A stretch of DNA of 64,000 nt from Enterococcus canis NBRC 100695 (GTDB lineage: Bacteria > Bacillota > Bacilli > Lactobacillales > Enterococcaceae), in the NCBI RefSeq assembly GCF_001544375.1, contig NZ_BCQJ01000005.1, forward strand, positions 1-64,000. The letters are read 5' to 3'. Shown in pieces: positions 34,895 through 44,089 of the stretch. The notes beneath the pieces are model-generated. The model ran no database searches. It was not told the DNA's origin and was given only the letters and a program-made list of their open reading frames with translations. Position numbers and translations under genes: made by a program. The first letter of the stretch is position 1, and every line of letters starts with the position of its first letter.

Positions 34895-35776
34895 GTGCGC
34901 TATTCAGCTAAATTTGTTAAAAGCGTATTTAAAGTGATTCAAATGAAACAGCTCGTAGGACGCACCATGGTGACACCACCAAAACGGCGGCATTTGACAG
35001 CAAAACAGTTACAGCAGACAACGATTCCTCAAAAAACGGAGTGGATCGGCGGACAGGAGCTGGTGACGCTGTTTCCTAAAATGACGGGTAATCGACATAT
35101 TTTTTATTTGCATGGTGGTGGTTATGCCCTAGAGGCTTCGCCTTTTCATGCGCAAATTCAGCGCTATTTTGTGGAAACGTATCAACTGAAAGTCAGCTAC
35201 TTCAATTATCCACTGGCACCAGAGCATACAGCTAAGGAAACGTTGGCGCTGACCAAAGAAGCATTTCAGCGATTGGCTTATCTATATCCAGATGATCAGT
35301 TTACTTTTTTTGGCGATTCAGCTGGGGGTGGGCTAGCAATGAGTTTGGCACAGCAGGCGCGGAATGAAGGCTGGTCTAAGCGCCCGAAAAAAATGACTTT
35401 AATTTCACCTTGGCTGGATATGACCTTAAGCGATCCGCGGTCACAAGCATTAGCTGTAAAAGATGTTTTGCTAGCGGGGGACTTGCTGAAGCAAGCTGGC
35501 AAAGCTTACGCGGGTGATTGGGCGTTGGATGATCCACGAGTTTCGCCCCTTTATGGTGGCTTTGATGAATTGGGGCAATTATTAGTCATTAGTGGGACAG
35601 ATGATATTCTTTACCCTGATGTTCTGCGGCTGCAGCAAAGCATCAAGCACTCAAAAGGGACAACCTTGGATTTGGTGGTGGTGCCGGAAATGATGCATGA
35701 TTTTGTGGTATATCCTTTAAAAGAATCACTACAATATTTGGATCAAATTGGTCATTTTATTGTGGCGGACACGTAG
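34895..35776 (+). CDS. Alpha/beta hydrolase, esterase (HSL family)
   Basis: The 293-residue enzyme has YLHGGGYALEASPFH (oxyanion hole), the nucleophile in GDSAGGGLAM, an Asp in SGTDDILYPD and His in MMHDFVVYP, the complete triad of the hormone-sensitive-lipase family. No signal peptide is clear, so it is probably cytoplasmic. GTG 34895 fits AAGGAGG better than GTG 34892. The physiological ester is unknown. Confidence 0.88.
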   Translation: MRYSAKFVKSVFKVIQMKQLVGRTMVTPPKRRHLTAKQLQQTTIPQKTEWIGGQELVTLFPKMTGNRHIFYLHGGGYALEASPFHAQIQRYFVETYQLKVSYFNYPLAPEHTAKETLALTKEAFQRLAYLYPDDQFTFFGDSAGGGLAMSLAQQARNEGWSKRPKKMTLISPWLDMTLSDPRSQALAVKDVLLAGDLLKQAGKAYAGDWALDDPRVSPLYGGFDELGQLLVISGTDDILYPDVLRLQQSIKHSKGTTLDLVVVPEMMHDFVVYPLKESLQYLDQIGHFIVADT

Positions 35777-35816
35777 GAGCAAACTAGTTACTTGAAAGTA
35801 ACTAATTGCTCCTTTT
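35775..35816 (+). terminator. Intrinsic terminator
   Basis: The nested stem AGGAGCAA...TTGCTCCT with inner TAGTTACTT / AAGTAACTA is followed by TTTT. It overlaps the hydrolase stop codon. Confidence 0.8.
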
Positions 35817-35858
35817 ACTATTTCGTTTTACACTGGAAATAGAAAGTGAGGGAACGTC

Positions 35859-37178
35859 ATGAAAAAAGTAAAAAACATCATTATTGGTTTTGGTAAAGGT
35901 GGTAAAACTTTAGGCAAAGCACTGGCGCAGCGAGGCGAGGAAGTACTAGTCATTGAAGCAAGTGATCAGATGTACGGCGGAACCTGTATCAATATTGGTT
36001 GTATCCCTTCTAAATCCATGATTCTGAATGGTGAAAAGGGGACACCCTTTACCGAGGCTGTGGCGATTCGTGGTGATCTGACGAGTCGTTTGCGCAACAA
36101 GAATTATCACCTGATTGCAGACGAAGCTACTGGTGAGGTCTGGACGGGCACGGCGACTTTTATGAATGATCATCAGTTACAAGTAAAAATGCTAGACGGT
36201 AGCACGCAAGAAGTAATAGGTGAACGCATTTTTATCAATACCGGTGCAAAACCGGTGATTCCCAATATCTCAGGCTTGGCGCTTAGCCAACGAATCGTGA
36301 CATCAACAGAAGCCATGACGTTAGCAGAACTGCCCCGCGAATTAGTGATACTTGGTTCTGGCTATATTGGGTTGGAATTTGCCGCGATGTTTGCTAGCTA
36401 TGGTACCAAGGTGACAGTTTTAGATACTCACAAGGCGTTTATTCCCCGAGAAGACGATGACATTGCTGCTATGATTTATCAAGACCTGGTCAACCTAGGC
36501 GTTACTTTCCATCTAGGTGTAGATATTTTAAGTGTGGCAGAAAGCGAACAAGTGACGGTTACCTATCAGGATGGCGTTGAACAAAAAATTAGTGGTGATG
36601 CACTATTAGTAGCTACTGGTCGTACGCCTAACACGGCTAATTTAGGCTTAGAACATACAGCCGTCAAGCTAGACGAACGTGGTGCCATCGTGGTGGATGA
36701 CCAATTGCGGGCAGCCGAAAATATCTGGGCTTTGGGCGATGTCAAAGGTGGCTTACAGTTTACCTATATTTCCTTAGATGATTATCGAATTGTAATGGAT
36801 CAACTGTTTGGCGCCGGAACACGCCGGGTATCTGACCGGACAATCGTACCTTACACGGTCTTCTTGACACCACCATTATCAAATGTTGGTTTAACAGAAA
36901 AGCAAGCAAAGGCGCAAGACTTGGACTATAAAGTCTTTAAATTTATGACGGCTAATGTGCCAAAAGCGCAAGTGTTAGAAGACCCAAAAGGAATGTTCAA
37001 GATTTTAGTAGGACCTGATGAACGTATAATAGGCGCCTCTATCTATGCGGAAGAATCGCATGAGATCATTAATCTAGTTGCTTTGGCTATGAAAGCTGAT
37101 CTTAGCTATACCGTACTGCGGGATATGATCTACACTCACCCAACCATGGCAGAAGCCTTTAATGATGTATTGAAATAA
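35859..37178 (+). CDS. FAD-dependent disulfide reductase (RclA/MerA-like)
   Basis: The 439-residue pyridine nucleotide-disulfide oxidoreductase has an N-terminal FAD loop (IIGFGKGGKTLGKAL), the redox Cys pair in GGTCINIGCIPSKS, an NAD(P)H loop (LGSGYIGLEFAAMF) and the C-terminal dimer domain with YTHPTMAEAF. It lacks the acyl carrier partners of a dihydrolipoyl dehydrogenase. The closest type is RclA, which reduces hypothiocyanous acid or copper(II) during oxidative chlorine stress. That role is an inference from class. Confidence 0.86.
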   Translation: MKKVKNIIIGFGKGGKTLGKALAQRGEEVLVIEASDQMYGGTCINIGCIPSKSMILNGEKGTPFTEAVAIRGDLTSRLRNKNYHLIADEATGEVWTGTATFMNDHQLQVKMLDGSTQEVIGERIFINTGAKPVIPNISGLALSQRIVTSTEAMTLAELPRELVILGSGYIGLEFAAMFASYGTKVTVLDTHKAFIPREDDDIAAMIYQDLVNLGVTFHLGVDILSVAESEQVTVTYQDGVEQKISGDALLVATGRTPNTANLGLEHTAVKLDERGAIVVDDQLRAAENIWALGDVKGGLQFTYISLDDYRIVMDQLFGAGTRRVSDRTIVPYTVFLTPPLSNVGLTEKQAKAQDLDYKVFKFMTANVPKAQVLEDPKGMFKILVGPDERIIGASIYAEESHEIINLVALAMKADLSYTVLRDMIYTHPTMAEAFNDVLK

Positions 37179-37183
37179 TAGCA

Positions 37184-37219
37184 AAAACAGTATCGTCATC
37201 ATGACGATACTGTTTTTTT
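37184..37219. terminator. Terminator between convergent genes
   Basis: A perfect 15-bp stem, AAAACAGTATCGTCA / TGACGATACTGTTTT, with a 3-base loop and T-run serves the disulfide reductase gene. A-rich flanks on the other side allow it to work for the convergent HxlR gene too. Confidence 0.9.
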
Positions 37220-37553
37220 AGGCTTCACAAACCAATTCACGCTGACCCCAAGTTTTTAGCTGTTGAACGAGCGGAATCAAGGAAAGTCCCTTACTCGTTA
37301 AACAATAACTAGAGCGTAGGCTATTGCCGATAGTTTGTTTGCTATTTAGGACTAAGTCGTTGGTCATCAGTAACTGCAGCTGTTGTTTAAGCATTTTTGG
37401 AGTGCTGCCAGGCAGGGCACGATGTAATTCGCCAAAGCGTTTTTCCCCAGTAGCAAGTTGTTCCAGCAATTGCGGCACCCATTTTTTTCCTAATAAGGTC
37501 GCCAAAGCCTCTGCTGGACAAGTAAAAGTTTCTTCTGCCATCACATAGTGCAT
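37218..37553 (-). CDS. HxlR family transcriptional regulator
   Basis: The 111-residue winged-helix protein has the family N-terminal Cys (FTCPAEALATLLGKKWV) that often senses oxidants or electrophiles, and the wing pattern GSTPKMLKQQLQLLMTNDLV. It converges on the disulfide reductase gene, a likely but unproven target. Confidence 0.88.
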   Translation of the reverse strand: MHYVMAEETFTCPAEALATLLGKKWVPQLLEQLATGEKRFGELHRALPGSTPKMLKQQLQLLMTNDLVLNSKQTIGNSLRSSYCLTSKGLSLIPLVQQLKTWGQRELVCEA

Positions 37554-37619
37554 TTCTCTCGTCTCCTTTTAGTGGAAACGAGTATAGCAGAAAAATGTTC
37601 TAAGGAAAAGGAATTAGTT

Positions 37620-37994
37620 TTACTCGTTTACTGCGATGACTTCAATTTCAACTAGGCCATTGTTTGGTAAAGCAGCTACTTGAAAAGCACTGCGAGCAGG
37701 TGGTTCATGATCAAAAAAGTTACCATAAATTTGATTCATTGCTGGAAAATCTTGGATATCTTTTAAAAGTACCAATGTTTTGACAATTGCATTTTTGGTT
37801 AGACCGGCTTCCTGCAACAGCAATTGAATATTTTCTAGGGCAAAGGTTGTTTGCTCTTCAATCGTTTCACCCATTTGACCCGTTTGAAGGTTGATACCTA
37901 ATTGTCCAGAAAAATAATAGGTATTGCCGGTTCTTACAATATGAGAATAGGGTCCTAGTTGACTTAATTGTTTTGAGTTTAATACTTGTTTCAT
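37620..37994 (-). CDS. RidA family imine/enamine deaminase
   Basis: The 124-residue RidA protein has the family pattern GPYSHIVRTGNTYYFSGQ, a QTTFALENIQLLL stretch and the Arg-bearing ARSAFQVAALP. RidA hydrolyses reactive enamine/imine products of PLP enzymes. It lies directly behind the PLP lyase gene and overlaps its end, so it probably clears that enzyme's 2-aminoacrylate- or aminocrotonate-type product. ATG 37994 is preferred because ATG 38003 is only one base from the ribosome site. Confidence 0.9.
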   Translation of the reverse strand: MKQVLNSKQLSQLGPYSHIVRTGNTYYFSGQLGINLQTGQMGETIEEQTTFALENIQLLLQEAGLTKNAIVKTLVLLKDIQDFPAMNQIYGNFFDHEPPARSAFQVAALPNNGLVEIEVIAVNE

Positions 37995-37996
37995 AG

Positions 37997-39199
37997 TTAA
38001 CATTCCTCCATTGGTCCGTAAGCTTTATCTAACGCTTGGCGAATATCGGCTAAAACTGATTCTGGGTGTTCCAATCCTAGATACATTCGGATATGCGCGG
38101 GTGATAAACCCCGTGCTTGCAAGTTTGTTAAATTATTTCCTTTATATGCTGGCAAGGCCAAGCTTTCAAAGCCGCCCCAGCTAACTCCAATAGAAACGAG
38201 AGATAAGGAATTAACGAAAACTTTCAATTTATCAAAACTTTCATCGGCTAGGTCAATCGCAAACAGAGAACCATAACCGGTCAAATATTTTTGGGCCAAT
38301 TGTTGCTGATCCGTATTTCCGCAGTGAGGGTGAAAAATTTTAGCAATTCGAGTATCAGCTGCTAATCCGTCCAGCAATGTTGTGATTGCTTGAGATAAGT
38401 GCTGCATTCTTACTGGTAGAGTACGAATACCGCGAATTGCTAACCACGAATTAAAAGGACTGCTTACAGCACCTAGAGCTTGGTGCCCGTGTTCAAAAAT
38501 AGTATCCACAAGTTGTGTTGCGCCAATCACTGCACCACCTACGATATCTGAGTGTCCACCAATATATTTTGACAGAGAGTGAATGACCAAGTCGATTCCG
38601 TGAGCAAGCGGTTTTTGGAAAAGGGGTGAGGACCAAGTCCCATCAATTACCGTAGTAATACCCCGCTCTTTTGCAATAGCAGTGATTAAGTCTAAATCCA
38701 AGAGCTCAAATTTTTGTGAAGAAGGGCTTTCGAAGTAAATGACTTTTGTTTCAGATTTCAGATGATTTAGGATGTCTTCTGTTGTAGCAACATCAACACG
38801 ATCGGCACTGATACCATATTTTGTCATATACTGAATAAATGAAACGGCCTCGCCATAAATTGTATTTACCATCAGAACATGATCGCCCGCTTGCAACAAG
38901 GTAAACAAAGTTGCGGAGATAGCACCCATACCAGAGGCAAAAACTTTACATTTTTCACCGCCTTCTAGCTGTGCTAGCATTCGTTCCAATGTTTCTGTTG
39001 TCGGATTGGTTCCACGACTATAAACATAATGGTTTTTTTCGTCATCGCTAGCATCCATGAATTTTTCGTAAGTTGGGAAGTAAAAGGAAGATGTTTGCAC
39101 GATTTCTGGTGCCATAGGAATAAAATCAGTATTTACTTCTTTGGAAACTTCACAGCAAATATTTTCATAGTAGTCAAAATTTTCTTCTGGGTGTGTCAA
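37997..39199 (-). CDS. PLP-dependent trans-sulfuration enzyme (Cys/Met metabolism family)
   Basis: The 400-residue enzyme has the PLP-binding Lys in HSLSKYIGGHSD, phosphate-binding SGMGAISATLF and the R-bearing YVYSRGTNPT of the cystathionine gamma-synthase/beta-lyase/methionine gamma-lyase family. RidA next door suggests an elimination reaction. It lies in a minus-strand operon with a PTS permease and RidA. The exact substrate cannot be read. Confidence 0.88.
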   Translation of the reverse strand: MTHPEENFDYYENICCEVSKEVNTDFIPMAPEIVQTSSFYFPTYEKFMDASDDEKNHYVYSRGTNPTTETLERMLAQLEGGEKCKVFASGMGAISATLFTLLQAGDHVLMVNTIYGEAVSFIQYMTKYGISADRVDVATTEDILNHLKSETKVIYFESPSSQKFELLDLDLITAIAKERGITTVIDGTWSSPLFQKPLAHGIDLVIHSLSKYIGGHSDIVGGAVIGATQLVDTIFEHGHQALGAVSSPFNSWLAIRGIRTLPVRMQHLSQAITTLLDGLAADTRIAKIFHPHCGNTDQQQLAQKYLTGYGSLFAIDLADESFDKLKVFVNSLSLVSIGVSWGGFESLALPAYKGNNLTNLQARGLSPAHIRMYLGLEHPESVLADIRQALDKAYGPMEEC

Positions 39200-39211
39200 A
39201 ATAGGTTCCTC

Positions 39212-40519
39212 CTAAATAACGTCTGGAATTTCGTGGGTTTCTTCTTTTTGATATTGATTATCTAATGCTTTAACAAACGGATAATAGATTGCAATACAAG
39301 CCAGAACAGCAATTACTTGAGTAACTGCTCCTTGCCAACCTGAAACTAAAAATCCTGAAAATAGGAACGGTGTGGCCCAAGGCGCTTGAATTCCAGTGAA
39401 CATTGGCATAAACCCAATAGACATAGAAAGATAAGCGATACAAACAGCAACGATTGGCGCAATTGTAACAGGAATTAAGATTAAAGGATTAAAGATGACA
39501 GGCAATCCAAATATCAAGGGTTCATTAATATTGAAAAAAGCTGGCACAAAAGAAATCTTAGACATTGCTTTCATACGAGAAGAACGCCCTACTAGCACCA
39601 TTGCTACGGCTAAACCAATCGTACAGCCAGCACCACCAATTGTGGCAAATTGATCCAACATTTGAACTGTTCCAAAATTACCATTTTGTGTAGTAAGTTG
39701 ACCGAGATCCGCAAGCAATTGATTTTTTTCAGCATTTGCATAAAGAATTGGATAAAGCATGGAATTAATGACGGTTGGATGGATACCAAACCACCAAAGC
39801 AGACCATTTAAACCAGCTACGATAATGATGGCAAATGGCGTGCCAATCAAACCTTGGAGCGGGGCTTGAATAATCGTATAAATCATTTGAGGAAACGATC
39901 CAGAAATCATGATTCCTAATCCATTGATAACTAATGCAACCAGCGCAATCAAGACCCCAGGAATCAGTGCACTGAATGCCTTACTAACCATTGTCGGAAC
40001 ACTATCGGGCATTTTGATCATGATATTTTTCTTGATACAAAAACGCGTGATTTCAACGGACACAATTGACATAATGATAGCTGTAATAACACCTTGCGTA
40101 CCTGTCCAATCAAAGGAAAGGACTTTTTGTACGACTTCACCAGATTCTGTAATGACACTTTTTGGTAAAACAATGACATAAGCAACGACTCCCAGAATGA
40201 GAGAAGTTAATTTATCCATATCATAGCTTTCCGCTAGTTTATAAGACATTGTTCCAGCAAACATCAAGCCCATCATATTAAAAGTAGCCCGATAAGCAGG
40301 TGAAATAAAATCTGCCCAATTTTGGCCAAAAATGGAAGCCATAAAATCACCATAACCAGCTACCGGAAAATCTGTAATCAGCATAAAAATAGACCCAATA
40401 ATTGTTAAAGGCATAATAGCAAAAAAACCGTTACGTAATGCTTGGAAGTAACGTAGTTCCGTAATTTTGGATACGCGAGGTACTAAAACCTGCTCAACCC
40501 AGTTTGTCATTTTTTCCAT
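39212..40519 (-). CDS. PTS transporter EIIC, lactose/cellobiose family
   Basis: The 435-residue membrane protein has about ten helices, the WWFGIHPTVINSMLYPILYA block and NINEPLIFGLPVIFNPL loop of CelB-like EIIC proteins. No EIIA or EIIB gene is nearby, so it must borrow them. It is the first gene of the operon with the PLP lyase and RidA, and its promoter region faces the divergent RpiR gene. Confidence 0.9.
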   Translation of the reverse strand: MEKMTNWVEQVLVPRVSKITELRYFQALRNGFFAIMPLTIIGSIFMLITDFPVAGYGDFMASIFGQNWADFISPAYRATFNMMGLMFAGTMSYKLAESYDMDKLTSLILGVVAYVIVLPKSVITESGEVVQKVLSFDWTGTQGVITAIIMSIVSVEITRFCIKKNIMIKMPDSVPTMVSKAFSALIPGVLIALVALVINGLGIMISGSFPQMIYTIIQAPLQGLIGTPFAIIIVAGLNGLLWWFGIHPTVINSMLYPILYANAEKNQLLADLGQLTTQNGNFGTVQMLDQFATIGGAGCTIGLAVAMVLVGRSSRMKAMSKISFVPAFFNINEPLIFGLPVIFNPLILIPVTIAPIVAVCIAYLSMSIGFMPMFTGIQAPWATPFLFSGFLVSGWQGAVTQVIAVLACIAIYYPFVKALDNQYQKEETHEIPDVI

Positions 40520-40665
40520 GAGAAAACCTCCTCGTTAATTTCCTTTATCATACGGACTTTGAACTCAAAACAGAATAGTCTGATAAGAAAGAGATACAAT
40601 GTTTCTTATAAAAAGGAAATAAGGTATGATGAAAGCGTAATAAAGTGTCAAAAGGAGCGAAAAAG

Positions 40666-41514
40666 GTGAACCTACTGGAAAAATTACAGACTGAACAACA
40701 TTTCTCATATAACGAGCAATTGATTGTGGAATTTATTCTTAAAGATCCGGAAGTGGTATTGCATCTATCCATTTATGATTTGGCTACCCAAACCAATTCT
40801 TCTACCTCTACGATTATTCGTTTATGTAAAAAATGCCGAGTATCAGGTTTTAAAGAATTTAAAATCATCTTAGCCCATGATTTGGCTACTTCTTTACGGA
40901 CAATTTCAGAAGTTGATGCTAACCTTCCGTTTACGGCAAAGGATACCGATCGGATGATTTCGCAAAAAATTGCTCGTTTGACCACGGAAACAATTGAAGC
41001 CACACAAGCAATGCTGACTACTCAGAAATTAAACCACTGTGTTCAAAAAATCATTGAAGCAAAAAATATCTACGCTATCGGTGTTAGCGATAGTTATATT
41101 CGGTTATTAGATTTTCAGACTAAACTGTTGCGCATCAATATGTTTGTTCGAATGATTAATTTGCAAGCTGAACAGTATCATTTAGCGCTATCTTCGCAAG
41201 CAGACGATGTGGCTATCATGGTTTCTTACAGTGGCCGAACAGCAGAAATTGTTAATGACGCGAAAACTTTCTACCAGAATAAGACACCAATTATTGCTAT
41301 TACTAGTGATGAACATAGCCCTTTAGCCACTTATGCCTCCGAAGTATTATTGTTACCAAATAAGGAAAGTGCCAAGTTTAAAGTGTCTAATTTTTCATCA
41401 CATTTGGCGATAGAATACATGCTGAACGTACTATACTCATGTATTTTTAACCGGAATTTTGAACGAAACTATGAAGAGCAGCAAGTGACCCCTATCTCTA
41501 AATTTGAGTTTTAA
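40666..41514 (+). CDS. MurR/RpiR family transcriptional regulator
   Basis: The 282-residue regulator has an N-terminal helix-turn-helix (about 35-60, DLATQTNSSTSTIIRLCKKC) and a C-terminal SIS domain (about 110-240, IYAIGVSDSYIRLLDFQTKL). GTG 40666 is favoured by the AAAAGGAG spacing. It is divergent from the PTS-lyase-RidA operon, which it probably controls by sensing a phosphorylated sugar. Confidence 0.9.
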   Translation: MNLLEKLQTEQHFSYNEQLIVEFILKDPEVVLHLSIYDLATQTNSSTSTIIRLCKKCRVSGFKEFKIILAHDLATSLRTISEVDANLPFTAKDTDRMISQKIARLTTETIEATQAMLTTQKLNHCVQKIIEAKNIYAIGVSDSYIRLLDFQTKLLRINMFVRMINLQAEQYHLALSSQADDVAIMVSYSGRTAEIVNDAKTFYQNKTPIIAITSDEHSPLATYASEVLLLPNKESAKFKVSNFSSHLAIEYMLNVLYSCIFNRNFERNYEEQQVTPISKFEF

Positions 41515-41587
41515 AACTAAAAGAAGATTGTCTTTTCATGCCAGGCTCGGTATGATGGACCTACTCTAACAACTACCGAGGTGAAGT

Positions 41588-42433
41588 ATGGAAAAAATTA
41601 TTTTTTTAGATGTGGATGGAACATTATGCAACGAGCAAGGAATCGTACCAGAAAGTGCTAAACAAGCTATCAAAAAAGCCCAAGCACGTGGGCATCGTTT
41701 CTTCTTATGTACGGGACGTTCAAAGGCGGAAATTACAGATGAGGTAGCGGCGCTAGGATTAGATGGTATGATTGGTGCCGGTGGCGGCTATTGCGAAGTA
41801 CAAGATGAAGTCATTTTACATAAGGTGTTTGATGAAGAAGAAGTCCGTCAATTGGTGACTTTTTTGAGCAAAAATCAAATTGAATATTACTTAGAATCTA
41901 ATCAAGGCTTGTTTGCTAGCCCGGGCTTAAAAGCGCGGCTGCGTAAGGTCATCTTGGCAGGAACTGATCCGACTTCTGCGGAAGGTCTGGAAAAGTTAGC
42001 AACAATTGAGTGGTTTTTAGACTTGTTGGAAGAAGATCAGACGAAAATCGACTATCAAGATATCAATAAGGTTTCTTTTATTAACCAATCAATTCCTTAT
42101 GAGCAGATCCACGAAACGTACCATGGAAAGTTTCAAATGATGCGCAGTACAGTACCCGCATTTGGAAAAGATAGTGGTGAGATTGCCTTGGCAAATATCA
42201 GCAAGCGTACCGCAATCCAGCACTTACTGAATCATCTCGGGGAGAGTAATCAAGCAACATTTGCTTTTGGCGATGGTCACAATGACTTGGAAATGTTTGC
42301 CGCAGTTGACACAGGTATTGCGATGGGGAATGCGTGTGATGAATTGAAAGCAGTAGCTGATCATATTACTGAGACCCATGATGATCACGGAATTGCCGTG
42401 GCCATGGCTCATTTTGGCTTGATTGAAAACTAA
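41588..42433 (+). CDS. HAD family phosphatase (Cof type)
   Basis: The 281-residue hydrolase has the catalytic DVDGTL loop near residue 8, TGRS (motif II), a large cap insertion and the C-terminal GDGHNDLEMFAAVDTGIAMGN motif. Such enzymes dephosphorylate sugar phosphates or coenzymes. It stands alone in its transcript. The substrate is unknown. Confidence 0.9.
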   Translation: MEKIIFLDVDGTLCNEQGIVPESAKQAIKKAQARGHRFFLCTGRSKAEITDEVAALGLDGMIGAGGGYCEVQDEVILHKVFDEEEVRQLVTFLSKNQIEYYLESNQGLFASPGLKARLRKVILAGTDPTSAEGLEKLATIEWFLDLLEEDQTKIDYQDINKVSFINQSIPYEQIHETYHGKFQMMRSTVPAFGKDSGEIALANISKRTAIQHLLNHLGESNQATFAFGDGHNDLEMFAAVDTGIAMGNACDELKAVADHITETHDDHGIAVAMAHFGLIEN

Positions 42434-42441
42434 CGAAATTT

Positions 42442-42478
42442 CCTCAGAAAAAGCGACTGTCTTTTTCTGAGGTTTTTT
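42442..42478 (+). terminator. Intrinsic terminator
   Basis: A perfect 12-bp stem, CCTCAGAAAAAG / CTTTTTCTGAGG, with a 7-base loop is followed by six T residues. Confidence 0.9.
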
Positions 42479-42500
42479 GAATACGGAGGGAGTAGCAGGC

Positions 42501-42797
42501 ATGAATAAAAAAGAACATTTAATGGTAGTGGCAATGGAGGAATGTGCGGAGATTCAACAGGCAATAGCGAAAAGTTTACGTTTTGGCTTGCAGGACCATC
42601 GTCCGGAAACACCAACCGTGACAAATGAGCAGGAGATTTTAACAGAATACTATCAGTTGATGGCAGTGATGGAAATGCTGCAACAGGAAGGTTTGCACCA
42701 GCCTGATTCAGAAGTAATTCAGCAAATTAAGCAGCAGAAAAAAGCAAAAGTTTTGAAGTATATGGCATACGCAAAAGAGCAAGGCTGCATTAGTTAA
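42501..42797 (+). CDS. MazG-like protein
   Basis: The 98-residue all-helical protein has the metal-binding EECAEIQQAIAK (ExxE) pattern and a second acidic helix (EQEILTEYYQLMAVMEML) of MazG-type nucleotide pyrophosphohydrolases. ATG 42501 lies behind GGAGGGAG at good spacing. It may clean up non-canonical NTPs, but could be a phage-type relative. Confidence 0.75.
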   Translation: MNKKEHLMVVAMEECAEIQQAIAKSLRFGLQDHRPETPTVTNEQEILTEYYQLMAVMEMLQQEGLHQPDSEVIQQIKQQKKAKVLKYMAYAKEQGCIS

Positions 42798-42856
42798 GTC
42801 ATCTTATAAATGGAGCAGTATTGCGAGATTTAGAATTTATGTGTATACAATGACTA

Positions 42857-43414
42857 CTAGTTTCCTATAGTCTGCAAATGTTTTTGAAACAGAGGCAACT
42901 GCATCAACCAAGCCACCAGCAGGCACGAGAGCGTCTTATCCACGATACTATCCGCAAATGCACCCCAATACGCCGCTGTAATCATTTTTTGTCCGGACGC
43001 TTTTAAAGACAAAATCAAAAAATTAGTGATGGAATTCGATAGACCTCCAAACATAATAAGGCGTATGGGGGCACTCACTAAAGAACCTATTAAAGTAACC
43101 AGAAGGCCTGTTAAGAGAGCTTTTTTATAACCAAAGCCGTTACGAGCCATCAGATTTGTCACAATGGCAATGGCGATACTAACGAACACAAAAGGCAGAA
43201 ATAAGGGACCGCTGACAATACTAATTAGCAGACTGGTACAGATGGCCGTCATGATTCCGTAGGGCATTTTGAAATTAGCAGCAATAAAAATCGTACCAAT
43301 CACGTCTAAGTAGAGAAAAGGAATACGTATATAAGCAATAAAGGTTCCTAAAACGATGTTTACGCAGACCGCAATGGCGCAAAGTGCAAAAATTTTGATG
43401 GAAGAAGTTTTCAC
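42857..43414 (-). CDS. ECF transporter substrate-binding (S) component
   Basis: The 185-residue integral membrane protein has five to six helices and the ECF S-component pattern (YLDVIGTIFIAANFKMPYGI; small residues in helix 1). It captures a vitamin or similar substrate and pairs with the shared EcfAA'T module encoded elsewhere. Start is GTG 43414 behind AGGGGGG. No riboswitch is evident upstream, so the substrate is open. Confidence 0.78.
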   Translation of the reverse strand: MKTSSIKIFALCAIAVCVNIVLGTFIAYIRIPFLYLDVIGTIFIAANFKMPYGIMTAICTSLLISIVSGPLFLPFVFVSIAIAIVTNLMARNGFGYKKALLTGLLVTLIGSLVSAPIRLIMFGGLSNSITNFLILSLKASGQKMITAAYWGAFADSIVDKTLSCLLVAWLMQLPLFQKHLQTIGN

Positions 43415-43634
43415 CGGTTCTGGCCCCCCTGTAGCAGATGAGTATAAATCAATTTCGGATTAATTTTATTGTATTGTAACAGCCGGAGAGTACCTTATCA
43501 ATAGTTATTGAAATGAACGATTAGACTCAAAATTCAGGTAGGTTATGCTTTTAAAGGTTGATAAAAAGAAAGCGTATACTTTGTTTGATTGAATATTTGT
43601 TATAATGAAGAAAAGAAGAAGTGGGTGTTTTGAG

Positions 43635-44021
43635 ATGTCAGAAGAATTTGTACCAAAAGCCGTCTTTGAATCAATTCGTCAACAACGGTATGAGCCTAGT
43701 CGTTTTTTCATGGATTTTCATATTGCCGGCTTTGCTTATTATGATGGTTTGGAGGTCATTGAAGAACTGAAGCTGGGGACAGTAGTAACCTTAGTTGGAG
43801 AGCCGGATAATCCTCATGATCCCGACGCAGTTGCTATATACTATCAAGGGAAAAAATTAGGATATATTCCTAGTAGCAAAAATACGATGTTTAGTACGTT
43901 TTTGTATTTCGGGCATTCTGATTTGTTCGAGGCCCGAATTCAAACGGTCAATCTAGAGCATCATCCCGAGCGACAGTTTCGCGTAGTAGTACGAGTCAAA
44001 GACCAACGCCATAAAGCATAA
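43635..44021 (+). CDS. HIRAN domain protein
   Basis: The 128-residue protein has the HIRAN pattern: FHIAGFAYYDGLEVIEELKLG, LVGEPDNPHDPDAVAIYY and KLGYIPSSKN. The domain binds DNA ends or modified DNA and occurs alone in many Firmicutes. The ATG at 43605 overlaps the TATAAT -10 box (43601-43606), so the start must be ATG 43635. Confidence 0.85.
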   Translation: MSEEFVPKAVFESIRQQRYEPSRFFMDFHIAGFAYYDGLEVIEELKLGTVVTLVGEPDNPHDPDAVAIYYQGKKLGYIPSSKNTMFSTFLYFGHSDLFEARIQTVNLEHHPERQFRVVVRVKDQRHKA

Positions 44022-44025
44022 AAAC

Positions 44026-44075
44026 AAAAGCTCCTTGATTCGACAATTTGTCAGAATCAAGGAGCTTTTAATTTT
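44026..44075. terminator. Terminator between convergent genes
   Basis: A perfect 16-bp stem, AAAAGCTCCTTGATTC / GAATCAAGGAGCTTTT, has A and T flanks on both sides, so it can serve the HIRAN gene and the convergent oxidoreductase. Confidence 0.88.
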
Positions 44076-44089
44076 GTTTGAAAATGAGC

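Noticed and set aside
43415-43600. Riboswitch before the ECF S component
   Set aside because: I looked for a TPP-, folate- or preQ1-like conserved core and saw none; only an ordinary short leader is supported.
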